A DNA stretch of 64,000 bases from NCBI GenBank assembly GCA_015499995.1, contig JADNRV010000058.1, positions 62,001 to 126,000 of the forward strand, written 5' to 3'. Of the stretch, positions 32,401-44,785 are shown in pieces. Origin of the DNA: Flammula alnicola (Eukaryota; Basidiomycota; Agaricomycetes; Agaricales; Strophariaceae). The position numbers and the translations under genes are program-made. The notes beneath the pieces are model-generated. The model worked only from the letters and a program-made list of their open reading frames with translations, ran no database searches and had not been told where the DNA came from. Every line of letters starts with the position of its first letter. Within the stretch, counting starts at the first letter, position 1.

Positions 32401-35400
32401 ATGACCAAAGCTCAGAATTCACGATCAAAGTGCAATCCGAAGATGTTCAGAAAAGGAAAAACCTCTAAGCGACAAAGCAAATTTCGAAGGCTCATCGAAA
32501 TTTTTGAAAGATGGAAAGGATGAGGAAGAGGGCGAGGAACTGGTGCGTAATTCCAACCCATATAGATATGGATGTCCACTGACGGAAATTACAGTCGGAA
32601 GCGGATCAGCAGCTCAAGGAGCAGCTGGAAATGCTGGTCGAACGATTGAAGGTGCTCTAATGAACGTTATCCAGCAATGTGATTTAGTGCTGACGCAATG
32701 CTATAGGAACCTAATACAGAACTCTATCGTCCCGCTCTCGAGACACTACGGACCCTGATCAGAACTTCTACGTCCTCAATGACATCCGTACCAAACCACT
32801 TAAGTTTCTTCGACCACACTATCCAGACCTCCAGGCGCTCTACGAGACATGGCCAACATCAGAAACAAGGTCAGTCATGCTCTCGGGATCTTCGTCTCCT
32901 TAAGCTTACGTGTGTGTAGAGTCTCTTCGCCGACATCCTCTCCGTCCTTGCGATGACATATTCCGATACACAACCCCGAGGCACTCTCCGTTACCGTCTT
33001 TTGTCTGCATCGCTGCGACCATCCGATTCTCCACTCGCAGACCCCGGAACCTGGGGCCATGAATACGTCCGCCACCTTGCTGCAGAGCTCGGAGAAGAAT
33101 TTTCGTTGCGGGAAGAAGCCGAGCTCGAGGAAGCTCAGCAATCTGATAAAGCCGCTGAATCGAAAGACCAACTGCCAGGAACGATAGAGGACCTCCGTAA
33201 TTTGGCGAAGCAATGTGCAACGTTCCTCCTGGGACACAATGCAGAACCAGATGCGGTCGACTTGCTTGAAGAAATGGAGATCATCGACGAAATTACACAG
33301 TTGGTTGACGACAACACATATGGACGCGTTTGCCAATATATGATTCGGTATGTCTCTTGCCAAGTTTATGTGCCAAAACTGAATTCGACATCCGCAGATG
33401 TGTAAACTTGCTACCACCGCCTGACGATCTCGTCTTCCTGCGCACTGCCCACAACATCTATGTCCAACACCACAAATTCCCAGAGGCCCTCTCACTCGCG
33501 ATTCGTCTGGGCGATCCCGACCTTATTCGAGAAGACTTCCACACTCCGCCAATCCGTAAGCCGCCTTACTACAATTAATACAGGGAAACTAAGATTTTAT
33601 TCAGGCTCATGAAACGACAACTGGCTTCCTCATCGCTCGTGCACAGATCCCTCTCGAATGGCTTCGCCCGCCATCGGCGACGATGAAGAGGATGCTGAGG
33701 AAGAGCTCGAATCAGATCTCCAAGATTGCTTGTTCAACACGAAACTCAGTCAACACTTCCGGGACTTTGGAAAGGAACTTGGGGTTGAGGATGCTAAGAG
33801 CCTGGAAGATGTCTACAAATCACACCTCGAGAATACAAGTAGGCTTGGTTCAGTTCTCTTGTTCCTCGTAATTTGCTGATGGTTTGAAATAGGACCAGGA
33901 ATCTCGGCAAACGTCGACTCTGCCGTGGAAATCTAGCAGGCACCTTTGTGAACGCGTTTGTCAATGCAGGTTTCGGAAACGACAAGTTGATGGTGACGGC
34001 TGAAGAGGGTAATAGCTGGATTTACAAGAACAAGGACCACGGTAAGTGGCTATGTCGACAATGCGTGCCTTGACTCTATTATTTGTGTGAAGGTATGATG
34101 AGTGCTGCTGCCTCTCTCGGACTAAGTCTGCTTTGGGATACCGATGTGGTCTCAGTCATATTGACAAGTACACATATTCCGCTGAGGAGCACATCAAGGC
34201 AAGTTGTACATCCTAACAACAGCTCATTAAAATTGACCATCTACTGAATAGGCTGGTGCTCTGTTTGCCACTGGAATGCTGAACACTGGCGTCAGAACGG
34301 AAGCTGACTTCGCTCTCAACCTGCTTTCAGACTACACCGAGAACAAGTCCGTCCCTCTGAAGACAAGCGCGTTCATGGGTCTCGCGCTGGCCTACGCCGG
34401 CTCGCATCGCGAAGAGATTCTTCCCTCCTTCTGCCACACGTCGCGGACGACACAGCATCAATGGAGATCTCCAGTCTTGCTGCCTGGCGCTCGGCTTCGT
34501 CTTTGTTGGGAGCAAGCATGGCGATATCTCGGAAACCATCTTGCAGACTTTGATGGAGAAGTTTGAACGCGGAGACAAATCCTTGGATGAGAAGTGGGCC
34601 AAGTTCATGGCATTGGGCTGGGACTCTTGTACCTTGGTTCGTTTCATCATAATATCTGGGTTGTTTTATTATTTACTGGTAAACAGGTCTCCAGGACGCA
34701 TCGGATGCGACGATTGAAACTCTCAAGGCTATTGACCATCCAATCTCGAAAACAGCACAAATCTTGGTCGAGGCTTGCTCGTTTGCTGGAACAGGGAATG
34801 TCCTGAAGATTCAATCTATGCTGCATCAATGCGACGAGCATGTCAACGCCCCGAAGAAAGACGAGGAGAAGAAGGATGTTAAAGATGAAGCTAAGCGCGA
34901 CGACTCGTTCCAGGCCTTCGCTGTCATCGCCATCTCTCTTATTGCCATGGGCGAGGATATCGGGGCTGAGATGTCGCTCCGTCAATTCAACCACCTCGTA
35001 AGTATTTAATCACTGCTTTATTTATTTATAGTTAGATTTATTATTTTCGGTGTTGTAGATGCACTACGGCGACCCGGTCATTCGCAAGTCGGTACCTCTC
35101 GCCATCGGTCTTGTCAGCGCCTCAAATCCTCAGCTGCCCATTCTCGACACCCTCTCCAAGTACAGCCACGACAACGACCTCCAAGTAGCTATCAACGCCA
35201 TCTTCGCTATGGGTTTGGTCGGCGCCGGCACAAACAACGCCCGTCTCGCGCAGATGCTAAGACAACTTGCTGGATATTACCAGAAAGAGCCTGATTCGCT
35301 GTTCATGGTCCGCATTGCGCAGGGCTTGGTGCATATGGGCAAGGGAACGATTGGGCTCAACCCATTCTTCTCGGACCGGAGCATCATGAGTCGTCCAGCT

Positions 35401-35890
35401 GTTGCAGGTCTGCTAGCGACTTTGACGGCGTTCACAGATGCGAAGTCATGTAAGCATTGACTTATCCTTGTCTATTGAGAGAGAGAGACCCTGATTATTC
35501 ATCTTACTTTTTCAGTCGTCCTTGACAAATACCACTGGATGCTATACCTTTTGACCCCTGCCATGTACCCTCGGTTCTTGATCACCCTCGATGAGAACCT
35601 CGAGAACAAGCCTGTTACTGTTCGCGTCGGCCAGGTAAGCCTACTGCTTGTTCTCGATCTTGTCTTGTATATTGACAGATTCGCCACAGGCCATCGACGT
35701 CGTCGGTCAGGCCGGCAAGCCAAGAACGATATCTGGTTTCCAGACACATCAATCTCCAGTGCGGCTTGGCACAACAGAACGGGCAGAGTTGGCCACAGAA
35801 GAATATATTCCATTTACTCATGTCTTAGAAGGGTTTGTAGTTCTGCAAAAGAATCCTGGGTGGGAGAAGGAAGACAAGATGGAATTGTAA
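32401..35890 (+). CDS. RPN1: 26S proteasome regulatory subunit Rpn1 (PSMD2)
   Basis: Conserved blocks in order: [55 protein letters not shown], the PC-repeat region with [13 protein letters not shown] and [15 protein letters not shown] motifs, and the terminus [16 protein letters not shown]. Rpn1 is the toroidal scaffold of the proteasome base that holds ubiquitin shuttles and Ubp6. About ten exons; start at 32401 (MTKAQ) and stop at 35888-35890. Reading the full protein needs repeated single-base additions, nearly all in runs: near 32420, 32455, 33625, 33666, 33923, 34146, 34422, 34481 and 34616. The density of these and the lack of any other damage point to sequence error. Total length should be near 930 residues. 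Confidence 0.95.
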
Positions 35891-36117
35891 ATCGTAGACA
35901 CATTTTTTTACCCACTGCATTTTAAGATTATAACGGTCGCGCGGCGTTAATTGAATTTCCTATTTTTCTTCGCCAACTGCCTGCCTGGCAATTTTATGCT
36001 CATAGCGCAACATTCCGCGGACGCGGAAGAAATTTCTTATATTTCAGTAGTACATTAGAAATATAATTCGACAGCTTTTCTACAACTTATCAATAGCTTA
36101 TACACTAGTGCTGCTCT

Positions 36118-37158
36118 TCAGACGAGGCGTATCGTTGTGGCCGCGCATCGACTTCGAATTTTGAATGAATGTGTAGAAGGCCCCCCAAAAGCCCTGGAGT
36201 TCAGCGGGTAATGCCATGGTCGGTATTGGCCTGTCTTTTTAGACATCTTGGAAACAAAAGTTTCTGCTTCTGGAAAGGCAATGTAGTTGTCGTAGCCTTC
36301 TATAACGCATTGAACCGGCTTGATGATGTCAAGGATGCGCAAAAGCAATGTCGGGCCTTCTGCGACATGCTCAGGGAGAGTAGATAGCTCAAAGCAAACC
36401 CGAATGAGGCCTAGAGAATAAAAAGATCGGTTACGTTCGATGAGCTCGCTTATTTCACCAATGCCAAGATAATGTACATAGATGTGCTCACCAGTGTATG
36501 GGGTCTGATGAATATCCATTGTTGGACGGTCATCCCTCAATAGGCCGAACAGCCGGATTATTTCAAGGCTGCGTCGCGTCATAAGGGAGAACTGCGGTGC
36601 ATTGACGGAAACGTCAAAGATAAAGGGCTGATTGAGGTCATACAAACAAGAAGAGAGCCGACGGAATGGCAAATTGCGTATATCAGAAATGAGGTCTACG
36701 TCAACGAGACCCTGCTCAAGCAACAGCCGAAGGAATGCATTGTATCTACGAAACTTGGCGATTGAATACAAAGACACGCTCCACGGTTCTTCGGTAATAT
36801 CGTTGCGAAGGTCGACTCCCTGCTTAAAGCTGGCAACGTCGTCGCAGATGCGGAATCGTATTTGGGCTGAGATGTCGGAATGGCCAGAAGGTAGGTGCAA
36901 GTAGAGTACTCCTCTAGTATTTTTCGGGAATGGGACCGATACCCTTAGACCATTTGCTGTTTGGTTGCGATAGGTTAGACCAGCAGACGAGTTTTCACTC
37001 CCTCGTCGGTCATTTTGAGGGACTGAACCGTCAAAGGAGAAGCGCGTTCCTTTCCATCCTGACAAATCATAAACCTCTTGACCGAGCTGCGACATCTTGT
37101 CGGGTATAAGGGTCCGAATGACACGATGTATTTGTGGCATATGCCGTCTTCGGACCAC
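36118..37158 (-). CDS. Agaricomycete hypothetical protein (about 346+ aa)
   Basis: A long intron-free frame ending at 36118 is clearly coding: VYDLSGWKGTRFSFDGSVP, GVLYLHLPSG, ISAQIRFRICDD, then a helical C-terminal half. The pattern (a GVLYxHxPxG motif followed by IRFRI and a run about 'SIA' and 'LLEQGLV') recalls an uncharacterised family expanded in mushroom-forming fungi; this is from memory and no function is known. The open frame begins at a GTG at 37158, so the true start is probably in an upstream exon; frames at 37200-37330 could provide it but no junction was convincing. Confidence 0.6.
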   Translation of the reverse strand: MVRRRHMPQIHRVIRTLIPDKMSQLGQEVYDLSGWKGTRFSFDGSVPQNDRRGSENSSAGLTYRNQTANGLRVSVPFPKNTRGVLYLHLPSGHSDISAQIRFRICDDVASFKQGVDLRNDITEEPWSVSLYSIAKFRRYNAFLRLLLEQGLVDVDLISDIRNLPFRRLSSCLYDLNQPFIFDVSVNAPQFSLMTRRSLEIIRLFGLLRDDRPTMDIHQTPYTGEHIYVHYLGIGEISELIERNRSFYSLGLIRVCFELSTLPEHVAEGPTLLLRILDIIKPVQCVIEGYDNYIAFPEAETFVSKMSKKTGQYRPWHYPLNSRAFGGPSTHSFKIRSRCAATTIRLV

Positions 37159-37914
37159 ATTGCGGCTCTCGGGTCCATCGAATGGATTTGTTGTCTATGT
37201 AGGTGGTCGGCGTTAACCGCCAAACCAAGAGCGTTCCAAACAGGAGGGGCCACGTACGGAGAACGATCTCTTCTCGCATTTCCCAACAAAGTTAAGATGT
37301 AACACTGGAAGACAGCCACCACGCCGCCCAATTAGGCGTTCAGCTTGGCTTATACAGCTAGACAGTCGACGTCGAGAGATGGATTGTAGTGCGGACATTC
37401 CTCTTCTCCGTAGTACTGATTGGAACCTCGATTGGATGCAGGAATGTGAACCAAAGCTGGCTTGAAATAGGTTGCTTTCAGTTTTCAAATCTAGGCCTTG
37501 AGATGGAGTGTCGGACCCAAGTCGAACCTGGCAATCGAAGGAAGTGCGATTCAAGTGCGATCAGTTGAATGCAGCATATCAAGGTGCAAGAGAGAGATAT
37601 ACTTACGGGCTCGAGCTAGACGCGTCGTGCTACGTGCTATGTGTGTTTTCCGGTAGAGAAAAAAGGAATGCCCAGACACGGACCCTCCTAATTCATGGGT
37701 CTAGTTGAAGCGCTATAGTTGAACATTGAACGTTGAACAGAATCACTGCGTTTCGGCTTTACCCGGGCCGATGGCGGTCGGGACCAAATACAACATGTGA
37801 TCGGTGACTTGCAATTTCTTCAATCTTCACCTTGAACAACAGTGAACGACATTCAGCCGTGGAGGACTTGGATTTTCCAGTGCGCCTAAACAGACGCTTT
37901 CTGAGTTGGACACC
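37159..37914. other. Region upstream of the hypothetical gene and of mitochondrial uS15
   Basis: 756 bp between two genes read outwards. It probably holds the first exon of the hypothetical gene (open minus-strand frames at 36975-37331 and 37213-37554) and the promoter of uS15m. No single model could be supported. Confidence 0.35.
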
Positions 37915-38851
37915 ATGTTTAGAGCTTGTATATCCAGTGGTATGTCTTGTTTTGTGCTTTGTTGTAGACTTTTCCTGACTGGTGAACAGGTTCACGGGCG
38001 GTCGCGTCGACTTCTTCTTTCCTGCACACCTCCGCTGTCCTCAATGCCTCTAAGAGCAAGAAGACTGGGTTGCGTATCAAGAAGCTTAATATATCCAAGA
38101 CAGCGAAACGTTTAGAAGAGGCAGAACACAACAAACCCAGTGTCGTTCTGGGCACACGGGCACATGAGGAGGCCGAGAAATGGAAAAACTGCGACCTTTC
38201 CAAGGTGCTCGTGAACGAGGAAGAGCTATTCTCGTCGACGGAGATGAAGCCGGAGGCAATGTCGATAGGCACTGTCCAACTCCCGAAACAGTTCGGCTAC
38301 GGCGTTGATGAAGTAGAAAAGGAGATGCTGTTCGAGTCCCTCCCGGTGGCTTCAGCTGATATGACGATGCTCAACCTCGACCCCCCTTCCAAATTCCCTG
38401 AAGGGGAGTACGCTCTGCAGTACCAGAAGGAACTGCGCAAAGCAAACCTCCTGGCTAAAGCTCTGGACCTCCGAAATGCGAATGCGGCCGGAATCGCTTT
38501 CGAGAACCGACGGCGGATAATCCAGGAATTCTCCACTCCTGCAAACCCCTTCGATCCTGGACGTACCGAGGTGCAGGGTAAGTCGCTCGTTATCCTCCTT
38601 TATAAAATATCCCGCTAGAACTGCTGTCTTGTTCTACAGTCGCTCTGCTGACGTACAGGATCCGCAACCTCTGGACACATCTGACGACCTTCAAACGCGA
38701 CGTCGGCAACAGACGGGCTCTCCGCCAACTGGTTCATCAGAGGGCTAAGCTTCTTCGATACCTCAAGGGTGTATCCAGGGATCGCTACGAGACAATCTTG
38801 GATCGGCTGGCTCTAGAACCAGAGAGCGTAGAAGGGGAATTGGTCGTTTAA
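37915..38851 (+). CDS. Mitochondrial ribosomal protein uS15m, 274 aa
   Basis: Three exons (37915-37939, 37990-38577, 38640-38851) total 825 nt, an exact frame. The C-terminal third has the S15 RNA-binding signature: LTYRIRNLWTHLTTFKRD, NRRALRQLVHQRAKLLRYL and YETILDRL. S15 binds small-subunit rRNA early in assembly. The N-terminus (MFRACISSGSRAVASTSSFL) is Ser/Arg-rich with no acidic residues, as in a mitochondrial presequence, and the long N-terminal extension is usual for fungal mitochondrial versions (yeast Mrps28). Confidence 0.9.
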
Positions 38852-40008
38852 GTATATATTTTATTTAATTCATCAATTTACTTCTCCTGCCACCGAATCC
38901 TATGGAATTTCGACCAAGTTTCGTGTGGCTTTATCAACGGCGAAAATCTGTTACCTTGGCCTTTGAACACGACAAAACTATCGAGGAACACCATAGAAGC
39001 CGTGGCGTAATTCATTTAAAGACGTGGATTTAAGAAAGCTGTGTCCACACACTCCTTTGATTTTAATATACAACTTCAACCAAGTTTTAGCTACGTATGC
39101 TTCAAACATAAGAATTTTCCATCTTGCACCGTGTATGTCCGAAAGGGCGACAAGAAAAAGTTGCCATGGAAAGCGTTGGGTATGTCCAACACAATCTTGT
39201 CGATACGGCACCAAATACTGCGGAGAATATCGTAAAATTGAAGAGTGCCAGTGTAAGATTGATCCAGATGAATAGATGAAACTGAGAATAAAGAGCTCGA
39301 AGAGAGCAGGATGAAAGAAGAAAGGAGCTTGGAAATATTGCGACATTTACGAATGCCAATAAAACAAATCAAACAATGGGAATTGACGATGGTCGACGGT
39401 CGAAAAACAAGGCTTGTTGGAGAAAGGAAAGACAGCGATAGCGCGTCCTGACATGTCGGCGTTGATAACCAGAGGCCTCCGCGAAACGGCAGCCCTCAAC
39501 CCATGGTGAACTGGATGAACTGGACCATTGAGAGCCTCCTTGAAGACGATAGCATTGGCGACACGACATGCCGGGGCTCGGTACTCACAGCGGAACAGAT
39601 GCGAAACATTGATGACGACAGGACGCGAAACTCTGAAAACAAACACGACAAGGAAAAACATGTTGAAGGCATGTTTGGACGATCTAGAACACAGTAACAT
39701 GATGATAGTGATGTTGATGATGGATGATGTGATTGCGTGTGGGGTATGTGCAAGATGCGTGGTACGGTCCGTGGGCAGACGTTGCCTGTACAGTGACGGA
39801 AGAAGTGGACGAACGGATAGGATTGGACAACCTTGGACGAGGAAGTCGTTGCTGGATGGAGATGTAACAAATAACGAGATAAAGAGGCGATAAATGGGGT
39901 GGATGGATAGACCGCAGCCAAGGGATAGCCGTGGAGCAATCTCGAAGGTTTCGTTGACCAGACGCGGTTGATCATGCGAAGGTCGGTCAGTGTGGCGTAA
40001 TCCTGGCC
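38852..40008. other. Convergent intergenic region, no gene seen
   Basis: 1.16 kb between the stop of uS15m and the stop of the cyclin gene. Open frames on both strands around 39350-39975 overlap each other and carry no motif; they are taken as chance. 3' untranslated regions of both genes presumably lie here. Confidence 0.45.
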
Positions 40009-41924
40009 CTAGTTGTCCCGGTCCTGTTGCGCCTCCTCCTCCATCTCTCGTTCTATCTTGATCTCGGCCTTAATTCTAACCAACTCTTTCGCCAGGTCGA
40101 CCTGGGTGTTTTCCGCCCATCGGTCCAAGGCCCATTCTCTCATATAAACGCTCGACTAAAATTCGTGTCAGCAAGAATCCCTTTGAGATACATAGACCGA
40201 AGCAGACCGACCTTGTAGTACCGCTTTCCAGCATACTTCTTGTGGAATGATTCATGTCTAATGGGTTTGAGGATATAATTTAACATTAAGTTTGCTGTAG
40301 GAATTAATTCGCTCTCTTTGTACGAAGAGTAATGGGCCAGGTTCGGTGTCTGAAAAAAATACTTTAAAACAGAGGAAACAAAATGAAAGAGATGCTTACC
40401 CATTGCTCCATGCCCAGAGCCAAGCGAGCGAGCCATATCGAGGCAGCGGCCATTAATGAAGGAGGAGCGGCAATCAACCGCCACTCAAGAACTCCAATCT
40501 CCAGGAGGTACTTGCCCAGGGTCCTGACTTTAACATTGTAGTCATCCGCTTTGCTGACGCGTCGCAGGTAGTGAACAGGGTTTGGGTAGCTCAAATTCCA
40601 GTCCAAAGTCTTTAGCACATACCGCTCGGCCTGGAGAATTTCGGACTCGGTGTAAGACGAGTCGGCACACAGCAGAAAATGCGACACAGATGGCGAGACG
40701 ACTTCTTCGAATTTTGCCGCAATGAACATGCAGGTGACGCCCACCAGCTGAAGTTTCGCCAGCGAAACAACGCGTGCGGAGAGAAATCGGTCGATTATGT
40801 TGACGCAGAGGAAGAGGGTTTCGGGCAGAAGGCGGAAGCGAACATGAACTTGGATTAGCCAGTCAGTCAGGATTCCTCGCATTTTCCATGCAAGCTCCTT
40901 CTGGCTCTCCATATAATTGGGGTTCGGCATTGTCGTGAGCTATACGGAAAAGAGTCACTCGAGTGCATTAAAGAGGAAACAAAACAGAAGTACCTCGACT
41001 TGCTTTAGGTAATGGAAAATATCTTGGACATATTCGCTGACCATGAGAGGGTCATCATTGTCATCGGCATCAAGGTCGTCCCATGCTGAATTTTCTGGAT
41101 CGGCTTCTGGTTCCTCAGCGAACGCCTCCATCTCTGCGGCAAGGCGGGCGTTATGCGCATCCTCTTCTGCTTGAGCTCGAGCCTCCTCGAGAACGCGAGG
41201 ATCCTCTTCAGGGGGGACCGAAGACGTCCGCCGTTTCTTGTGAACTGGTTGATCGTCTTCCAGATCCTCATCAGGACGCGCCAATACTGCAGATCGCAGA
41301 GAGACACGACGAGAAGTTGTTGTAGTATGGCTTTCTCTGATCAAATTTGACTTGCGCGTGGCGATGCTCGGGAGAGCTACAGGAGGATCAACAACCATCG
41401 CGTTATCATCTTCAACGACGATGACCTCCGATTTCAATTCCGTTTTCTTGCTGATAGCAATAGCGGTCTGGCGTGTCCCAGCTACGGTACGCAGAGGTTG
41501 ACGAGTGGCGACTCCCTTGGGTTTGATCACAACGCCATCGAACTTTTCCTTCTCCTTGCCCTTCGCTGCCGCTCCTGTCGGTTTATTGCTTGGAGCAATG
41601 ACTTCGCCCAAAGCCTCGCGTTTCCTCTTTCCGGCGTGGATATCGACCTTGTTTTCTGTGGGCGCCGATGCCTTTGCTCTCGAGGCAGCTGTTGCACGGG
41701 TAACACCGCCGGTGGCACCTGTTAGACCCGAGGTGCCAGCCGCCATGGAAAGAGGCTTTGTGCGCGTCGAAATTCGTGAAGGGCGAGCATTAGCATTCTC
41801 GTTCTCTTTTACGGCGGTTGATCGCGTTGTTCGTGTTACACGGCGAGCCTGCGATACATGTGAACGACGTCAGAAGAGAATGGATGGAATTCAAGGAGAA
41901 GCTTACAGGAATATTAGAAGACAT
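40009..41924 (-). CDS. B-type cyclin, 565 aa
   Basis: Five exons (41924-41907, 41848-40994, 40939-40400, 40349-40212, 40155-40009) total 1698 nt, an exact frame. Residues about 1-275 are a variable, Lys/Arg- and acid-rich N-terminus. The acidic stretch before MVSEYVQDIFHYL leads into two cyclin boxes: the first with MRGILTDWLIQVHVRFRLLP and VVSLAKLQLVGVTCMFIAAK, the second with IEVLEWRL-like and MAAASIWLARLAL. These match the Clb/Cdc13 class that activates CDK1 for S and M phase. A destruction box was not firmly located; RXXL-like candidates (RQPLRTVAG) lie in the N-terminus. Confidence 0.93.
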
Positions 41925-42843
41925 TTGATCTCGCCGTTTTGAGGGGTTGTCCTGTGGAATGAAGGTGTCGGAGGTGGTAGAGGTTGTGGTGAGCGAGCGA
42001 GGTGGCCCAGTCCAACAACGAAAACCTGTGTCTGTATCCAACATCACGTGCATTGCAAATAAGGAAACAAATAACAGCGACGCGTCCAGTCACATGCGCG
42101 TCTACCGTGTCTGACTCTTAATTGATCAGGCGCGTCTCCTTGTTGATTGTCTTCCACGATATCGATGATTGATTTGTGTTCCGACCTCCTAGTCATCGCT
42201 TCGCATCCGCAACCTTTGTTCAATCAAATACGAATAGCCGTGTTTCAGAAATTCATAGGGGAGTATTGTCTGCATTGTGCGATATTAAATGTTCAAAGCA
42301 TGCGTGCATATCCCGATGCCCTCTAGGCTCTGGAGCAAGGACGCCGAAGACATCTATGGCGATATTTTCGGAGAATTTTATCACTTTGGCGGTCACATCG
42401 AGAAGATGAAGCCAAGTAAGGGGCATGCTTGCCAGCCCACGGCTGCAAGGTACGGCTGGCACGACCTTATTATTAAGCTCCCCAAAAGATTCGCAAAATT
42501 TATACATTTCAAACTAATTCCAAGCAGGTGGAGGCTCTGCGTTTCCCTTTTTATATGCATTTTGTGCAAAAGAGACGCGTTAGCCCGCAACTCATCTTTC
42601 TTGACTGCTGCGAGATAACTTCACCCGGTGGTTCGGGCCGGGTTTTCACAAGCGGGCCGGTTAATGTTAGATCATCGCAATCTTCATCTCGTGTCCTTCC
42701 TTCCACACCCCAGTCACAGATTAAGAATACTATCGCGCTCCTTCGGGAATCCCTTCAAATCAACTCCCAAGAACACCGATTTTCTCAAGCCTTACGTTCT
42801 GCAAAAACGGTGCACGCTTCGATGACATTCTCCAAGTCAATCT
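41925..42843. other. Divergent promoter region of cyclin and hydroxyacid dehydrogenase
   Basis: About 0.9 kb between two start codons. Short open frames (42176-42409, 42289-42618, 42528-42980) do not join into a gene. No RNA gene was seen. Confidence 0.4.
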
Positions 42844-44401
42844 ATGTCCTCTGTTCTCTTGAACCGGCTTTCTCACCTCTCGTTGCATTTGAGCAGCTCG
42901 CAGCGTCATGCAAAGGTCGTTCTGACGCGGGATCTGGGTCCGGATGTCATGCCCCTTCTTCAGGAGAGACAGGATATTGAGGCGAGTTGAAGCTCACGGT
43001 CTCTGATGATGTGTCCCAGTCTGACTCAGATCCGACATTCAACCATATTTTCAGCTCGTCGTTTGGGCCGAAGAACATGAATGCGATAGGAAATGGCTAC
43101 TTGAAAATGTAGCTGGCGCTGTTGCACTTATTATAGTCGTCACAGATAAGGTATACCTTTTCAAGTTAATAAATTCTGGTCTCCACGTTCTGTAAAATTT
43201 GACTTCGAGATCTATAGGTGGACGCGGAACTTCTGGATGCAGGTGAATACCTCTGCGTGGCTGCTGGGGTACTGAGAACCTATTTCTGTTAGCCGGACCT
43301 CAGCTCCAGGTGGTCTCTACAATGTCAGTAGGATACGGTGAGTCGTCTACTCGTACATCCCTCGTCTCAACCGAGTAAACATGACCCCCTACTCCAGAAC
43401 ACGTCGACATCAAAGAAATAACGAAGCGGAACCTCAAATTCGGATATACACCTGACGTTTTGAGTGATGCTGGTATGGTGCTTTTTGCCCGTCGCGTTCC
43501 CAACCACGTTACCTGACGCTTACCTTTATGATAGTTGCCGATATATCCATCATGCTGGCTCTTATGGCCGGACGAAATGCCCGCGAAACCATGGCTGTTG
43601 TTAATGAGGGCAAGGTATATCCCCAACATATAAATTTCATGTTCCGCATTTTACTTTTCCTCCCTTTTTTTTAAATTTTAGTGGCCAGAGTTCAACTGGG
43701 CTCCGTTCCTCTTCTGCGGTCGCCAACTGAGCGCCTCAAAATCTTCCCCGACGAGGACCGTAGGCTTCCTTGGATTCGGACGCATCGCGCAGGCAACCCT
43801 TGCCCGTCTGGTCCCATTCGGGTTCACGCATTGTTTATACGCCTCCAACCCAACTTCCAAGCCCAGTCCGGCGCGAGACAATGCCCTTGCGGCCGAGCTC
43901 AGATTGCAATCGCTCCGCAGAGTCGACGTCAGCACCGTCGCTGCGGAAAGCGATGTGGTATTCGTTTTGGCGCCTGGTGGTGCGGAAACGAAGAATCTAG
44001 TTGACGAGAGCTTTCTTAGGAAGATGAAGAAGACGAGTGTATTGGTGAATACTAGTCGGGGAACGCTCGTCGACTCTGACGCACTGGCGAAAGCACTGCG
44101 CGAAGGCTGGATCTGGGGCGCGGGACTCGATGTCGTTGCTGGTGAACCGAAAATTTCGGCGGACCATCCACTAGTTAAAGAACCTAGGTATGTGATCGCC
44201 TGTTGTGCTACTTATATAATCCCGCTTCGTCGATCTTTCTTTTTTGACTTATCGGCGAATAACAGATGCGCGATCTTACCCCATATTGGAAGCGCGACGA
44301 TAGAGACTCGGATTGATATGGCCACTTTAGCCGTGAAGAATGCGCTTGCCGCGATTTCTGGAGAACAAATGCCTGCGCCTCTGGATTTGACAGGTCAATA
44401 G
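42844..44401 (+). CDS. D-2-hydroxyacid dehydrogenase, glyoxylate/hydroxypyruvate reductase type, 366 aa
   Basis: Eight exons (42844-42981, 43055-43150, 43218-43242, 43293-43337, 43398-43472, 43535-43614, 43682-44187, 44266-44401) total 1101 nt, an exact frame. It has the family order: VVSTMSVGYEHVDI, GYTPDVLSDAVADISI, NAD(P)-binding GFLGFGRIAQATLARL, VNTSRGTLVD, AGLDVVAGEP and the catalytic His in ILPHIGSAT. It reduces glyoxylate or hydroxypyruvate, most like GRHPR. The first 32 residues (MSSVLLNRLSHLSLHLSSSQ) lack acidic residues and may be a mitochondrial presequence. The first intron has a GC donor (GAG then GCGAGT at 42982). Confidence 0.92.
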
Positions 44402-44484
44402 GATTTATCGGAGAGTAGAGGCTGGACTTAACATTCACCCTCGAGAGTTAAATCAAACTACTGTGAGCATTATATGATTGTTAT

Positions 44485-44785
44485 CTACTGAAAGTCAAGA
44501 ATTTGCTGGGCATAAACCACACCATCAATGCCATCCTTGTTGGTGCTATGAGAAACCTCTGCCCATTTATCCGTATCATTGGCGGTAATGAGAGTCTTGT
44601 CTTTGACTGTAGCCCACGCTTCACTCCCAAGTTGCAAGCGGAACGGAGCGTTAGGATCGGTTAGGCTCAGCAGCGATCTTTCGCGCAAGGTCGCGATAAG
44701 ACGGTGTTCAGATTCGAGGACAACATGTGCAAGCGCGTGTCCCAGCCCGCCAGAGGCACCCGTGACTTTTGCCGGTAAGTACAGG
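44485..44785 (-). pseudogene. Short-chain dehydrogenase remnant with internal deletion
   Basis: One minus-strand frame reads KVTGASGGLGHALAHVVLES, the glycine-rich cofactor motif of an SDR, then LIATLR, and then passes directly to SLTDPNAPFRLQLGSEAW and a C-terminal tail ending at the stop codon 44487-44485. Everything between (NNAG motif, catalytic Ser and the Tyr-X3-Lys pair) is missing, about 150 residues in a normal enzyme. It cannot be a working dehydrogenase. No start was found. Confidence 0.7.
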
